Source: Micrococcales bacterium UBA7472 (GTDB taxonomy: Bacteria; Actinomycetota; Actinomycetes; Actinomycetales; Microbacteriaceae). Taken from it: 15,537 bases of DNA. The position numbers and the translations under genes are program-made. The notes beneath the pieces are model-generated. The model was not told where the DNA came from, did no database searches, and saw nothing but the letters and a program-made list of their open reading frames with translations. Position 1 is the first letter of the stretch. Every line of letters starts with the position of its first letter. Below are positions 1 to 7,252 of this stretch, in pieces. The stretch lies in assembly GCA_002478545.1 (NCBI GenBank), contig DLOY01000026.1, forward strand, positions 1 through 15,537. Reading direction: 5' to 3'.

Positions 1-378
1 GTGGTCTCCACCCTCGCTACCGCTGGAGCCATGTTTGCCGCCTACCGCATGGGTTGGGTAAAGGTTGATGCTCGCTTTACCAGAATCATGATGTTTGCGC
101 TGATTGGTTACTCAGTTTTCGCACTGGTAAACCTCGGCTTCGCAGTGTTTGCCGGCATGAGCGCTTACTCCTCATCATTCGGTTGGCTAATTGCACTTGT
201 TGGTGTTGGCCTAGCCGCCTTCACCCTAAACCTCGACTTTGAGGCGATTCGTGAGGGTGCTGCAAACCGCTGGCCTAAGGAGATGGAGTGGCGTGCAGCG
301 TTCGGTCTGACCGCTTCGCTGATCTGGCTCTACGTGGAGATCATTCGTCTGCTTGCTATCTTCAACTCGCAGGACTAA
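1..378 (+). CDS. Bax inhibitor-1/YccA family membrane protein, 3' part
   Basis: This is the C-terminal part of an integral membrane protein of the Bax inhibitor-1/YccA family. The 125 visible residues contain about four hydrophobic segments (near 1-15, 27-52, 58-76 and 100-119). They include a family-typical charged stretch after the third segment (LDFEAIREGA, about 78-87) and a closing helix (LIWLYVEIIRLLAI). The GTG at base 1 is probably an internal valine codon, because family members are about twice this length, so the gene starts before the window. It converges on dnaE2, and the two stop codons overlap by four bases (375-378). Bacterial members of the family have been linked to ion leak and membrane stress, but the role of this one is unknown. 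The family call is by sequence resemblance; no catalytic motif is expected. Confidence 0.8.
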   Translation: MVSTLATAGAMFAAYRMGWVKVDARFTRIMMFALIGYSVFALVNLGFAVFAGMSAYSSSFGWLIALVGVGLAAFTLNLDFEAIREGAANRWPKEMEWRAAFGLTASLIWLYVEIIRLLAIFNSQD

Positions 379-3300
379 CTCGCTTTAGACGAATACTGCT
401 GCCAAAGCTGCCTGAGATCCCAGGCGTTTTCGGCCAGGATTGAGACCCCCCGCACTCCGGTGCGGCGGGTCTTTCCTGATATCAGGAGCAATCGATTTTG
501 AAACAGCAGTCCCGCGCAGCGTCGTTGCGCCTCATCGAAAAAGGTGGCATCGGCACAACCGGTCCCATCATCCAAGCTGATGAAGACAACTCTTTTGCCA
601 GAGCGCATCGGAGGGGTTTGGGTTGCCACTCTGACGCCAGCAACCAATACTTCGGTATTGCCTCTTAGTCCCACTAACTCGGCAGCCCTAACAACTCCCA
701 TTTGATCAAGCATCTCTTGGAACTGGTCAAGCTGATGCCGCGAGAGGTCTAGCCCTGTTATTGCAAGCTCATTGTTGATCTGTTGGGCTTGAGTGATTCC
801 CTGATTACCAGTGGGGAGTACTTGAATGTTTTTGAAGTCAAAACCAAGTTGATTGGGGTCTTGTTTTGGTGCCGGCCTAGCGCTCAATTGCCTGACCGCC
901 ATCAATAGATCACCGCGACGGTCGATTGATTGGGATCTTTCAATCTTCGCAAGCGAGTCAAGTGCTCCAATCAACGCCAGTCTTTCGATGGTGCGCCTTG
1001 ATGGCCTTGCTCGAATGTAAAAATCAGCAAGATCGCTAAAGGGTTGCTCTGCAACAACTCGATCCTTTTCTGCCTCTGACATGCCTGCGATTTCAGTGAT
1101 CGCCATTCGAACCGCAAGGCCATTTTTAGTTTGTTCAACTCGGTATTGCTTCGTGGAGACATTGACGTCTATTGGCAGTAGTTCGACACCGAGCCTTCTT
1201 GCCTCAGTCACAATCAAGCGTTTTGGATACATGCCCGGGTCATGGGTCAGTAGTCCAGCTATGAATTCGGTGGGGAAGTGGGTCTTGAGGTAAGCAGACT
1301 GATAGGTGGGGACTGCAAATGCAGCTCCGTGAGCTTTACAAAATCCAAATGACCCAAAGCCTTCAATGATCGACCAAACGCGATCGATTACTTGAGTGCT
1401 GTAGCCGCGAGCTTTTGCCGAGGCTCGAAAAAACTCTTCGGCTTTCTTTTGCTTATCTGGCTTTGCTAGCCCTCTGCGCAGTTCATCTGCGCGTGCCAGA
1501 GTACAGCCGGTCATGGTCTGCATGATTCGCATTAGCTGCTCGTGAAAGACCACCACCCCGTAGCTTTCTTCGAGAATGGGTCTGAGATCCTTGTGGATAT
1601 AGTCCGGCTCGATGAAGCCGTGTCTGCCATCAAGATATGGGGAGATCATGTTCCCCTTCATTGGACCTGGTCTAAAAAGCGATATCTGCATCGTCAGATC
1701 ATTGAATTTGGTCGGTTGGTGTTTGCCGGTTAGCTCCCTTTGCCCAGGGCTCTCAATTTGAAAGATGCCCAAGGTGTTGGTTGTTCGAATCAACCTGTAG
1801 ACATCGGGGTCGTCTTTTGGAACCGCATCTAGATCAAACTCTTTTCCCCTGACTCTAGATATTTCAGAGACCGTGTATGCCATGGAGCTTTGCATCCTCA
1901 CCCCGAGCACGTCGAGCTTCAGAAAACCCATAGGGTCCATATCGTCTTTATCAAACTGACTCATGGGTAAACCCAGACCGCTTGGTTCGGTTGGGGTTAG
2001 GTCTAAAAGTTTTGAGTTTCCAAGAATCACCCCACACGGGTGCATTGATATGAATCTAGGTAGCCGATCAAGTCTTTGGGTTATATCAACCAAGAGGTTT
2101 AGTTTTCGATCGTGACTGGCACGTTCTGAGAAATCGCTCAACTCGGGTTTTTGACCCATTTCAGTCCTGAAGTTTCTAGCCGAGAAGCGCCACATGCTTT
2201 TAGCAATCTGATCTATGTCCTCATCTGCAAGTCCAAGGGCCATTCCGGAGTCTCTCAGCGCACCGCGACCGCGATAGCTTGATTGCATTGAGAGCAGGGT
2301 TACTCGATTACCCCCGTAGCGCCTAAATATCGCGCGATAGATATCGTGCCTACGAGCGGATTCAACGTCGATATCGATATCGGGCAGCGTGCTGCGCTCG
2401 GTGGATAAAAAGCGCTCGAACAGTAAGCCTTCAGATATTGGATCAACCCCCGATATGCCAAGCAGATAGTTGACCAATGAACCCGCCCCAGAGCCTCTGG
2501 CGGCAATTCGAATTCGCATATCTCGAATCATTTGTGCGACATCGGCAACGGTGAGAAAGTAGGTCGAAAAGCCAAGCTGGTTTATAGCTATCAGCTCTTT
2601 TGAAAGCCGATGCTGAATGGTTGCTAGTTCAGAGGCCTTGGCGTTTGGATAGCGCCAGGGGATGGCCGAGTGGCTCTTTTGCCACAGCACCTCAAAGGGA
2701 TTTCCTGATATGCCCAACGCGCTTTGCTCAGGGGTTTTTGGCTCACCCCAGCCGCAATCTTTTACCGGGTCTAAAAAGCAGTTTTCCGCTACCTCGCGAG
2801 TATTAGCCAAGAGCCACTTTGCAAGGTTCGGGTCTTCAGTTGTCTCTAGAGCCAGTGCAACCATTTGAGTTTGAGGTTTGAACCAAGCCTGGGCGTTCGG
2901 CTGCAACGTGAAAATCCCCAAGGGTTCAAGTTCGCGAGCAGAATCCAGAACATCCGCGGTCACACAATCGTCTGGTTCTAGGTATCGAACTGCATTGGTC
3001 AGCACGGCCCTGAGCTTGAAGCCAAGTGCAAGTTGCAACATGGCCCTTGCATGCTCGGTCGAATACAGATCACCGGGTTCGGTTAGGTGATTCACCACCT
3101 CAATAACCAGCCGCCGCGGATCTAATGTGCCCAATAGCTTTTCAAGCAGTTCTGCTGCTGAAGATCTATCAGTAAGCACTTTTTGGGCGAGGGTTGAATC
3201 GTGACCAACTAAAACGACACAGTGTTTCGATAGTTCACCTAGTTGCTCAAGGCTTAGCGAGACGCCGACGCGCTTTGGCTTTTGATGAGCTGCAGATACT

Positions 3301-3578
3301 AGCCTGCAGATCGCACTCCAGCCGGCACCTTGGTTATTACCGGTTGCCAGGATTTTTGCACGGCCTAGTCCAGTCACTTCTAAACTCACGCCAACAATCG
3401 GCGCCAAACCCTCTTTGATGCAGTTTCCGATGTGCTTTACGGCCCCATAAAGACCGTCCCTGTCTGTTACCGCAAGTGCATCAAAGCCCATTGCCTTGGC
3501 GGCCTTAGCTAATTGTGCCGGCTGAGTTACTCCGTAGTGTGCCGAGTATGCCGAGCTGACGTTTAGGTGCGTGAACAC
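375..3578 (-). CDS. dnaE2: Error-prone DNA polymerase III alpha subunit DnaE2 (ImuC)
   Basis: This is a 1067-residue C-family DNA polymerase, the usual size for DnaE2, which performs mutagenic translesion synthesis after DNA damage. In order it shows a PHP domain (1-270), a palm with catalytic aspartates in PDIDID (D400, D402) and in KLDVLG (D556), the RGSGAGSLVNYLLGI motif (361-375), FRPGPMKG (635-642), FGFCKAHGAAFA (744-755), a helix-hairpin-helix region (about 826-876), and a C-terminal OB fold (about 970-1055). The PHP metal ligands look degenerate: HLN replaces HxH at 4-6, DRD replaces DHD at 39-41, and NAVRY replaces NDVHY at 195-199. Exonuclease activity is therefore unlikely. QLGFDF (910-915) sits where DnaE polymerases carry the internal clamp-binding motif. 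The start is GTG, one base after the stop of the upstream gene, with GAGG (3588-3591) as ribosome binding site. It is probably co-transcribed from the SOS-box promoter. Confidence 0.95.
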   Translation of the reverse strand: MFTHLNVSSAYSAHYGVTQPAQLAKAAKAMGFDALAVTDRDGLYGAVKHIGNCIKEGLAPIVGVSLEVTGLGRAKILATGNNQGAGWSAICRLVSAAHQKPKRVGVSLSLEQLGELSKHCVVLVGHDSTLAQKVLTDRSSAAELLEKLLGTLDPRRLVIEVVNHLTEPGDLYSTEHARAMLQLALGFKLRAVLTNAVRYLEPDDCVTADVLDSARELEPLGIFTLQPNAQAWFKPQTQMVALALETTEDPNLAKWLLANTREVAENCFLDPVKDCGWGEPKTPEQSALGISGNPFEVLWQKSHSAIPWRYPNAKASELATIQHRLSKELIAINQLGFSTYFLTVADVAQMIRDMRIRIAARGSGAGSLVNYLLGISGVDPISEGLLFERFLSTERSTLPDIDIDVESARRHDIYRAIFRRYGGNRVTLLSMQSSYRGRGALRDSGMALGLADEDIDQIAKSMWRFSARNFRTEMGQKPELSDFSERASHDRKLNLLVDITQRLDRLPRFISMHPCGVILGNSKLLDLTPTEPSGLGLPMSQFDKDDMDPMGFLKLDVLGVRMQSSMAYTVSEISRVRGKEFDLDAVPKDDPDVYRLIRTTNTLGIFQIESPGQRELTGKHQPTKFNDLTMQISLFRPGPMKGNMISPYLDGRHGFIEPDYIHKDLRPILEESYGVVVFHEQLMRIMQTMTGCTLARADELRRGLAKPDKQKKAEEFFRASAKARGYSTQVIDRVWSIIEGFGSFGFCKAHGAAFAVPTYQSAYLKTHFPTEFIAGLLTHDPGMYPKRLIVTEARRLGVELLPIDVNVSTKQYRVEQTKNGLAVRMAITEIAGMSEAEKDRVVAEQPFSDLADFYIRARPSRRTIERLALIGALDSLAKIERSQSIDRRGDLLMAVRQLSARPAPKQDPNQLGFDFKNIQVLPTGNQGITQAQQINNELAITGLDLSRHQLDQFQEMLDQMGVVRAAELVGLRGNTEVLVAGVRVATQTPPMRSGKRVVFISLDDGTGCADATFFDEAQRRCAGLLFQNRLLLISGKTRRTGVRGVSILAENAWDLRQLWQQYSSKAS
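443..474 (+). terminator. UNCG-tetraloop hairpin, candidate terminator of the BI-1 gene
   Basis: A 13-bp inverted repeat with one mismatch (C449 against C466) pairs 443-455 with 460-472. The loop is TCCG, closed by a C-G pair, so plus-strand RNA would carry a cUNCGg tetraloop. A short pyrimidine run (TCTTTCCT) follows. It lies 65 bases past the BI-1 stop and inside the 3' end of dnaE2, where on the minus strand it encodes the stretch around TRRTGVRG. The strong stem, the tetraloop on the plus-strand RNA and the trailing pyrimidines suggest an intrinsic terminator for plus-strand transcripts. The T-run is imperfect and function is inferred. Confidence 0.45.
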
Positions 3579-3579
3579 G

Positions 3580-3861
3580 CTAGGAAACCTCGGTTATTTC
3601 CCAAGCATTCTCTGGAACCTGGTGCCTGAGCTCAAAGAACATGCGATTCTCGCCATCGGTCGCCCAGAGTCGCCACATCTCAACTTCCAAGATTGCTTGA
3701 CCGTTACCCTTTGCGGCAGAGCCAGCAAATTCCCACCACAGCTTCCTGGAGTACCAGCGAACTGGTTTTGAGCAAACCAGGTAGCTCTTGGATCGATACT
3801 GAAAGGACAGGGGAGCGCCATCGGAATCAAGTAAAACCCCAGCGAGTGTTTCTGTCTGCAT
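3580..3861 (-). CDS. Small ImuB-tail-like (DUF6504-like) protein of the SOS cassette
   Basis: This encodes a 93-residue soluble protein with no signal peptide and no membrane segment. The pattern RPVRW-style turn, then KLWWEF (40-45), then EMWRLWA (61-67), then FFELRH (75-80) and a final AWEITEV resembles the C-terminal region of actinobacterial ImuB proteins. It also resembles the small DUF6504-type proteins found beside imuB and dnaE2. This is recognition by pattern, not by search. The ATG is chosen because GAAGGG lies nine bases upstream and the frame ends one base before dnaE2. A shifted overlapping frame (3594-3878) lacks these features. An SOS box lies 17 bases upstream of the start, so this gene heads an SOS-induced two-gene operon with dnaE2. 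A role as accessory or adaptor for DnaE2 is inference. Confidence 0.75.
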   Translation of the reverse strand: MQTETLAGVLLDSDGAPLSFQYRSKSYLVCSKPVRWYSRKLWWEFAGSAAKGNGQAILEVEMWRLWATDGENRMFFELRHQVPENAWEITEVS

Positions 3862-3877
3862 AGCCCCAAGCCCTTCA

Positions 3878-3903
3878 ATTATTCGAACAAATGTTCGAAT
3901 AAT
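3878..3903 (-). promoter_or_regulatory. LexA/SOS box driving the DUF6504-like gene and dnaE2
   Basis: A 26-base inverted repeat is perfect except for the two central bases. Its core, CGAACAAATGTTCG (3884-3897), matches the Gram-positive/actinobacterial LexA operator consensus CGAAC-N4-GTTCG. Arms of ATTATT and AATAAT extend the symmetry, and the arm nearest the gene could double as a -10 element (AATAAT). It lies between the SRAP stop and the start of the 93-residue gene, so LexA bound here should repress that gene and dnaE2. No comparable site is seen before SRAP. Confidence 0.93.
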
Positions 3904-3931
3904 CAGAGTTTATGGTGAGCTACCGACATTT

Positions 3932-4624
3932 TCAAAATGCGATTTCAGTAATTAAACCCGGGTGGTTATTTCTTACGTTTCCAACCTCTTTCGAGACTTT
4001 GTGGTACCTCATCTCTTCAGCCACAAAATCAGACTCCTGACCCAGCGCCATAAGTAGCTCCTCAGTGGTTTCGTAGTCAGGAGAGATCCACGCTTCAATG
4101 CCGTCTTCCGATAAGAAAACTGGCGAGCGATCGTGAATCTCGCTCAGTGCCGGTGAAGCCGTCTTGGTGAGAATCGAACAACTGAGCAGCCAGCGTGAAG
4201 GATCGCTCGCCGCCTTGTAGGGGTCGCGCCAAAATGAGTAGATTCCAGCAAAAGAGATGAAAGGATCCGCCTGAACAAATAGGGGATTTTTCTCCCTGTC
4301 CCATTCAAAATACCCAGAGGCTGGGATTACGCACCGCTTTTTCAAAGCCGACTCTCTGAAGCTTGGCTTTTCCAAAACGGTCTCGATTCGGGCATTGAAC
4401 AACGGAGTAGTTCCGATTTCCCTAGCCCATGACGGAATCAAGCCGAACCTGGCTGGGTGAATCTCTCTGGTCGGGACTGAGTCAACCTCTCGCTCTACAA
4501 CTATTGGAACGAGGTTGGTCGGCGCAATGTTGTAGCTGACAGTCTCAAAATCAAGCGGGAAGCTTGCCTGATAAAACTCACTGAGTTCGTCGCGCTCCTT
4601 GGCAATGACGTATCGACCACACAT
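3932..4624 (-). CDS. SRAP-family abasic-site DNA crosslinking protein (YedK/HMCES type)
   Basis: This 230-residue SOS response-associated peptidase (SRAP) protein is full length for the family. Family members covalently cap abasic sites in single-stranded DNA, forming a thiazolidine link through Cys2 after removal of the initiator Met. Cys2 is present (MCGRY). The other conserved residues are also visible: Asn77 in LFNARIET, Glu107 in PASGYFEW, and His164 in IHDRSPV. The family motif GLIPSWA is at 61-67. The ATG start is fixed by the need for Cys at position 2, and GGAG (4632-4635) lies seven bases upstream. It lies directly upstream of, and on the same strand as, the SOS-controlled dnaE2 operon. 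The two gene products would act on the same lesions: SRAP shields abasic sites and DnaE2 copies past damage. No SOS box precedes this gene, so its own expression may be constitutive. Confidence 0.95.
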   Translation of the reverse strand: MCGRYVIAKERDELSEFYQASFPLDFETVSYNIAPTNLVPIVVEREVDSVPTREIHPARFGLIPSWAREIGTTPLFNARIETVLEKPSFRESALKKRCVIPASGYFEWDREKNPLFVQADPFISFAGIYSFWRDPYKAASDPSRWLLSCSILTKTASPALSEIHDRSPVFLSEDGIEAWISPDYETTEELLMALGQESDFVAEEMRYHKVSKEVGNVRNNHPGLITEIAF

Positions 4625-4799
4625 GGCAACACTCCAAACACTTTGCGTACAACGCTATAACTAACCACTCCAAATTGGCGCGGCGGAGCAATTGCGAAGA
4701 TGTTTGAATAATTAAGAATAATCGTCCAATAAATACTCGAAATAGAGGTAAATTGGAAGTGGAGGGACTGGAGAAAACCCTCCAGAAAGAAGATTTACC
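4625..4799. promoter_or_regulatory. Divergent SRAP/cydA intergenic region with AT-rich promoter zone
   Basis: This 175-base gap is the largest in the window and must hold the promoters for SRAP (leftward) and cydABDC (rightward). The part at 4700-4745 is strikingly AT-rich compared with its surroundings. It includes AATAAT (4717-4722), a five-of-six match to a -10 hexamer, with TTGCGA (4692-4697) upstream at a poor 19-base spacing; TTGAAT (4704-4709) is another possible -35. No clear Rex, CRP-like or LexA operator is seen. Exact promoter positions cannot be fixed by eye. Confidence 0.4.
4761..4785 (+). promoter_or_regulatory. Two mutually exclusive hairpins in the cydA leader
   Basis: Two perfect 6-bp pairings share the same bases: GGAGGG (4761-4766) with CCCTCC (4778-4783), and CTGGAG (4768-4773) with CTCCAG (4780-4785). 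They cannot form together. They end 14 bases before the cydA GTG, whose ribosome binding site (AAGAAG) is weak. A regulatory role is possible, but the stems are short and the pairing may be coincidental. Confidence 0.25.
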
Positions 4800-6215
4800 G
4801 TGTTTGCGAATGCACCGGTGATTCTGACCGAGTTGGACGCGCTGTCCCTGGCTCGCTGGCAATTCGGTCTCACCACCATTTATCACTTCCTGTTTGTACC
4901 ACTGACCATTGGAATGGTTCTGTTAGTGGCAATCCTGCAAAGTGCATGGGTGAAAACAGGAAAAGAAAAGTATCTGCGGCTCACCAAGTTTTTCGGAAAG
5001 ATATTTCTGATCAACTTCGCCATGGGAGTCGTGACTGGAATCGTCCAGGAGTTCCAATTTGGAATGAACTGGTCCGATTACTCACGCTTTGTTGGAGACG
5101 TATTCGGCGCGCCCTTGGCTATGGAAGGCTTGCTCGCATTCTTCTTTGAGGCGACATTCATTGGACTTTGGATATTCGGCTGGGACAAGCTATCGAAGGG
5201 TGTCCACCTAGCGACTATCTGGATGACTGCCTTGGGCGTCATGCTATCTGCCTATTTCATTCTCGCTGCGAATGCCTTCATGCAAAACCCGGTTGGCTTT
5301 GAGATCAACGAGCAAAAGGGTCGTGCAGAGCTAACCGACATCGGGGCTGTTCTCACCAACGTGGTGGCAATAAACCAGTTCCCACACACCATCACGGCAT
5401 CGCTGATGTTCGCAGCAGCTTTGATAATCGCAGTTGCTGCTTATCACCTAAAGCGACGTCAGAACGTAGAAGAAATGCGTACTGCCATGAAGTTTGGTCT
5501 TTGGACCTCGGTTGTGGCGTCGCTAGGAACCGTGATCAATGGAGACAGCCTCGGAATCGCTATGGTGCACACTCAGCCGATGAAAATGGCTGCGGCAGAG
5601 GCGCTTTACGAGACCACAAAAGAGGCATCCTTCTCAATCTTCACGATTGGAAACCTCGACGGAACCCAGGAGTTGTTCTCGGTTCGCATCCCTTACCTCC
5701 TCTCGTTTCTTTCGACTCATACATTGGATGGGGAGGTCGAGGGTATAAACAACCTCCAAGCTCAATACGAAGTGCTCTATGGCCCGGGTGAATATTCGCC
5801 AGTTATTTGGCTTACCTATTGGGCGTTCAGGCTGATGATCGGCATGGGGTTGCTCTCCACGATTGTCGCCCTCGCCGGATTGTGGTTCAGTCGCAAGCAC
5901 GTCAACGAAGCTCCCAAATGGTTCTACAACGTGGCAATCTGGGCGGCTCCGCTGCCACTAATTGCCATGAGCATTGGTTGGCTGTTTACCGAGATGGGAC
6001 GTCAGCCATGGCTGGTCTTCTCGCTAATGAAAACAGCAGACGGCGTATCACCGGGCGTCACTGGTCTAGAGGTTCTGGTCTCTTTGATCGGCTTCACTGC
6101 AATATACGGCGTTCTGGCTGTGGTTGAGTTCCGCATTCTTCTCGAGGCCATCAAAAAGGGTCCAAATGAAGAACGGGCTATTCAAGATTCAAACAAAATG
6201 GCCGTTGCCTACTAA
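4800..6215 (+). CDS. cydA: Cytochrome bd quinol oxidase subunit I
   Basis: CydA oxidises quinol and reduces oxygen to water in the cytoplasmic membrane, carrying hemes b558, b595 and d. The protein has 471 residues and about nine membrane helices. Visible ligands and key residues (E. coli equivalents in brackets) are His29 in YHFLFVPLT (H19), His196 in FPHT (H186), Met346 in FRLMIGMG (M393), Glu109 and Glu117 in the AMEG/FFFEATF region (E99, E107), and Lys262 and Glu267 after HTQP in the quinol loop (K252, E257). GWLFTEMGRQPW is at 393-404. The length and compact periplasmic loop fit the short Q-loop class. The GTG at 4800 has only a weak AAGAAG ribosome binding site. In-frame GTG 4818 or TTG 4830 would give N-termini closer to the canonical form (MDALSLARWQF for the latter) but lack better sites. 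First gene of cydABDC. Confidence 0.96.
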   Translation: MFANAPVILTELDALSLARWQFGLTTIYHFLFVPLTIGMVLLVAILQSAWVKTGKEKYLRLTKFFGKIFLINFAMGVVTGIVQEFQFGMNWSDYSRFVGDVFGAPLAMEGLLAFFFEATFIGLWIFGWDKLSKGVHLATIWMTALGVMLSAYFILAANAFMQNPVGFEINEQKGRAELTDIGAVLTNVVAINQFPHTITASLMFAAALIIAVAAYHLKRRQNVEEMRTAMKFGLWTSVVASLGTVINGDSLGIAMVHTQPMKMAAAEALYETTKEASFSIFTIGNLDGTQELFSVRIPYLLSFLSTHTLDGEVEGINNLQAQYEVLYGPGEYSPVIWLTYWAFRLMIGMGLLSTIVALAGLWFSRKHVNEAPKWFYNVAIWAAPLPLIAMSIGWLFTEMGRQPWLVFSLMKTADGVSPGVTGLEVLVSLIGFTAIYGVLAVVEFRILLEAIKKGPNEERAIQDSNKMAVAY

Positions 6216-6220
6216 GGAGG
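6214..6220 (+). promoter_or_regulatory. Strong cydB ribosome binding site overlapping the cydA stop
   Basis: AAGGAGG begins within the TAA stop of cydA (6213-6215) and lies six bases before the cydB ATG. It is the strongest Shine-Dalgarno in the operon and contrasts with the weak site before cydA. The overlap suggests coupled translation of the two oxidase subunits. Confidence 0.85.
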
Positions 6221-6226
6221 ATTCAA

Positions 6227-7252
6227 ATGGCATTGAATGAGATTTGGTTTGTAATCGTGGCCTTCTTCTTCGTCGGCTACTTCGTTCTTGACGGCTTTGA
6301 CTTCGGGGTGGGGATGGCTTTGCCGTTCGTCTCCAAAGACGAGACTGACAGAAGAGTTGTAATCAACACAATCGGCCCAGTATGGGATTTGAACGAGACC
6401 TGGGTAATCGTTGCAGGAGCAGCGCTTTTCGCAGCATTTCCAGAATGGTATGCCTCCCTATTTAGCGGCTTTTACCTGGCCCTGTTCTTGCTCCTTGCCG
6501 CTTTGATTGCAAGGGGTGTTGCCTTTGAATTCCGCGGCAAGGGCAAGAGCCCGCAGTGGAAGAGCGCCTTCGATTGGATGATTATCCTCGGCTCTGCGCT
6601 GCCCGCTCTGTTGTGGGGGGTTGCTTTTGCCAACATCGTTCAGGGTGTGCCACTGAATCAAGAGCACATCTTCGAGGGCTACGACATTCCCTTGGTGGGC
6701 AACCTGCTGGTGCTCCTGAATCCATACGGCCTACTAGGGGGACTTGTGACTCTTAGCTTGTTCTTTACCCATGGGTTGATTTTCTTGACGATTAAGACCG
6801 ATGGTGAACTGAAGGAGCGTTCTCGCAACCTCGCCACCAAGGTCGGCTCCGTTGCAACTTCGCTTGCCGCTATGTTCCTGGTGTGGACTCAGCTCTCACA
6901 TTTCAGTGTTGAGGGGCTTGCGCTGAGCGCGGTTGCCGCTGTTTCGCTGATTGCGGCCTTGGTGTTCAACCACGCTCGAAAAGAGGGCGTGAGCTTTGGT
7001 CTTATGGTTGTCACGATCATTAGCGCCGTCTCGTCTCTCTTTGTGGCGCTATTTCCAAATGTCCTACCTTCGACGATTGATGACGCATTCTCGCTCACCA
7101 TAGAAAACGCATCATCATCTGAGTACACACTCGGGGTAATGACATGGGTTGGCGTGATTATGATCCCGTTGGTGCTGGCCTATCAGGGCTGGACTTACTG
7201 GGTATTTAGAAGACGCATCACTAGAGAGCAGATCCCTGTTCATTCGCACTAG
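6227..7252 (+). CDS. cydB: Cytochrome bd quinol oxidase subunit II
   Basis: CydB is the second membrane subunit of cytochrome bd and stabilises the heme-bearing CydA. The 341-residue protein has eight to nine hydrophobic segments. It also has the conserved family blocks YFVLDGFDFGVGMALPF (18-34), GPVWDLNETWVIVAGAALFA (50-69), and ARGVAFEFRGK (94-104). The length is typical. The start is ATG with a near-perfect ribosome binding site touching the cydA stop. The gene ends in TAG, followed without any gap by the ATG of cydD, so the assembly-factor genes are expressed in the same transcript. The short C-terminus (PVHSH) is unremarkable. Confidence 0.96.
   Translation: MALNEIWFVIVAFFFVGYFVLDGFDFGVGMALPFVSKDETDRRVVINTIGPVWDLNETWVIVAGAALFAAFPEWYASLFSGFYLALFLLLAALIARGVAFEFRGKGKSPQWKSAFDWMIILGSALPALLWGVAFANIVQGVPLNQEHIFEGYDIPLVGNLLVLLNPYGLLGGLVTLSLFFTHGLIFLTIKTDGELKERSRNLATKVGSVATSLAAMFLVWTQLSHFSVEGLALSAVAAVSLIAALVFNHARKEGVSFGLMVVTIISAVSSLFVALFPNVLPSTIDDAFSLTIENASSSEYTLGVMTWVGVIMIPLVLAYQGWTYWVFRRRITREQIPVHSH

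Noticed and set aside
3594..3878. Alternative 94-codon minus-strand frame overlapping the ImuB-tail-like gene
   Set aside because: It starts within the promoter area and shows no recognisable pattern. The other frame has the conserved aromatic pattern and ends one base before dnaE2.
4690..4712. Possible second SOS box before SRAP (GCGAAGATGTTTGA)
   Set aside because: Only a GTTTG half-site is present. With the required four-base spacer, the left half does not match CGAAC.
4578..4886. 102-codon minus-strand frame spanning the SRAP/cydA gap
   Set aside because: It overlaps the beginnings of both flanking genes in the wrong frame and its translation resembles no protein; it is a by-product of the AT-rich gap.
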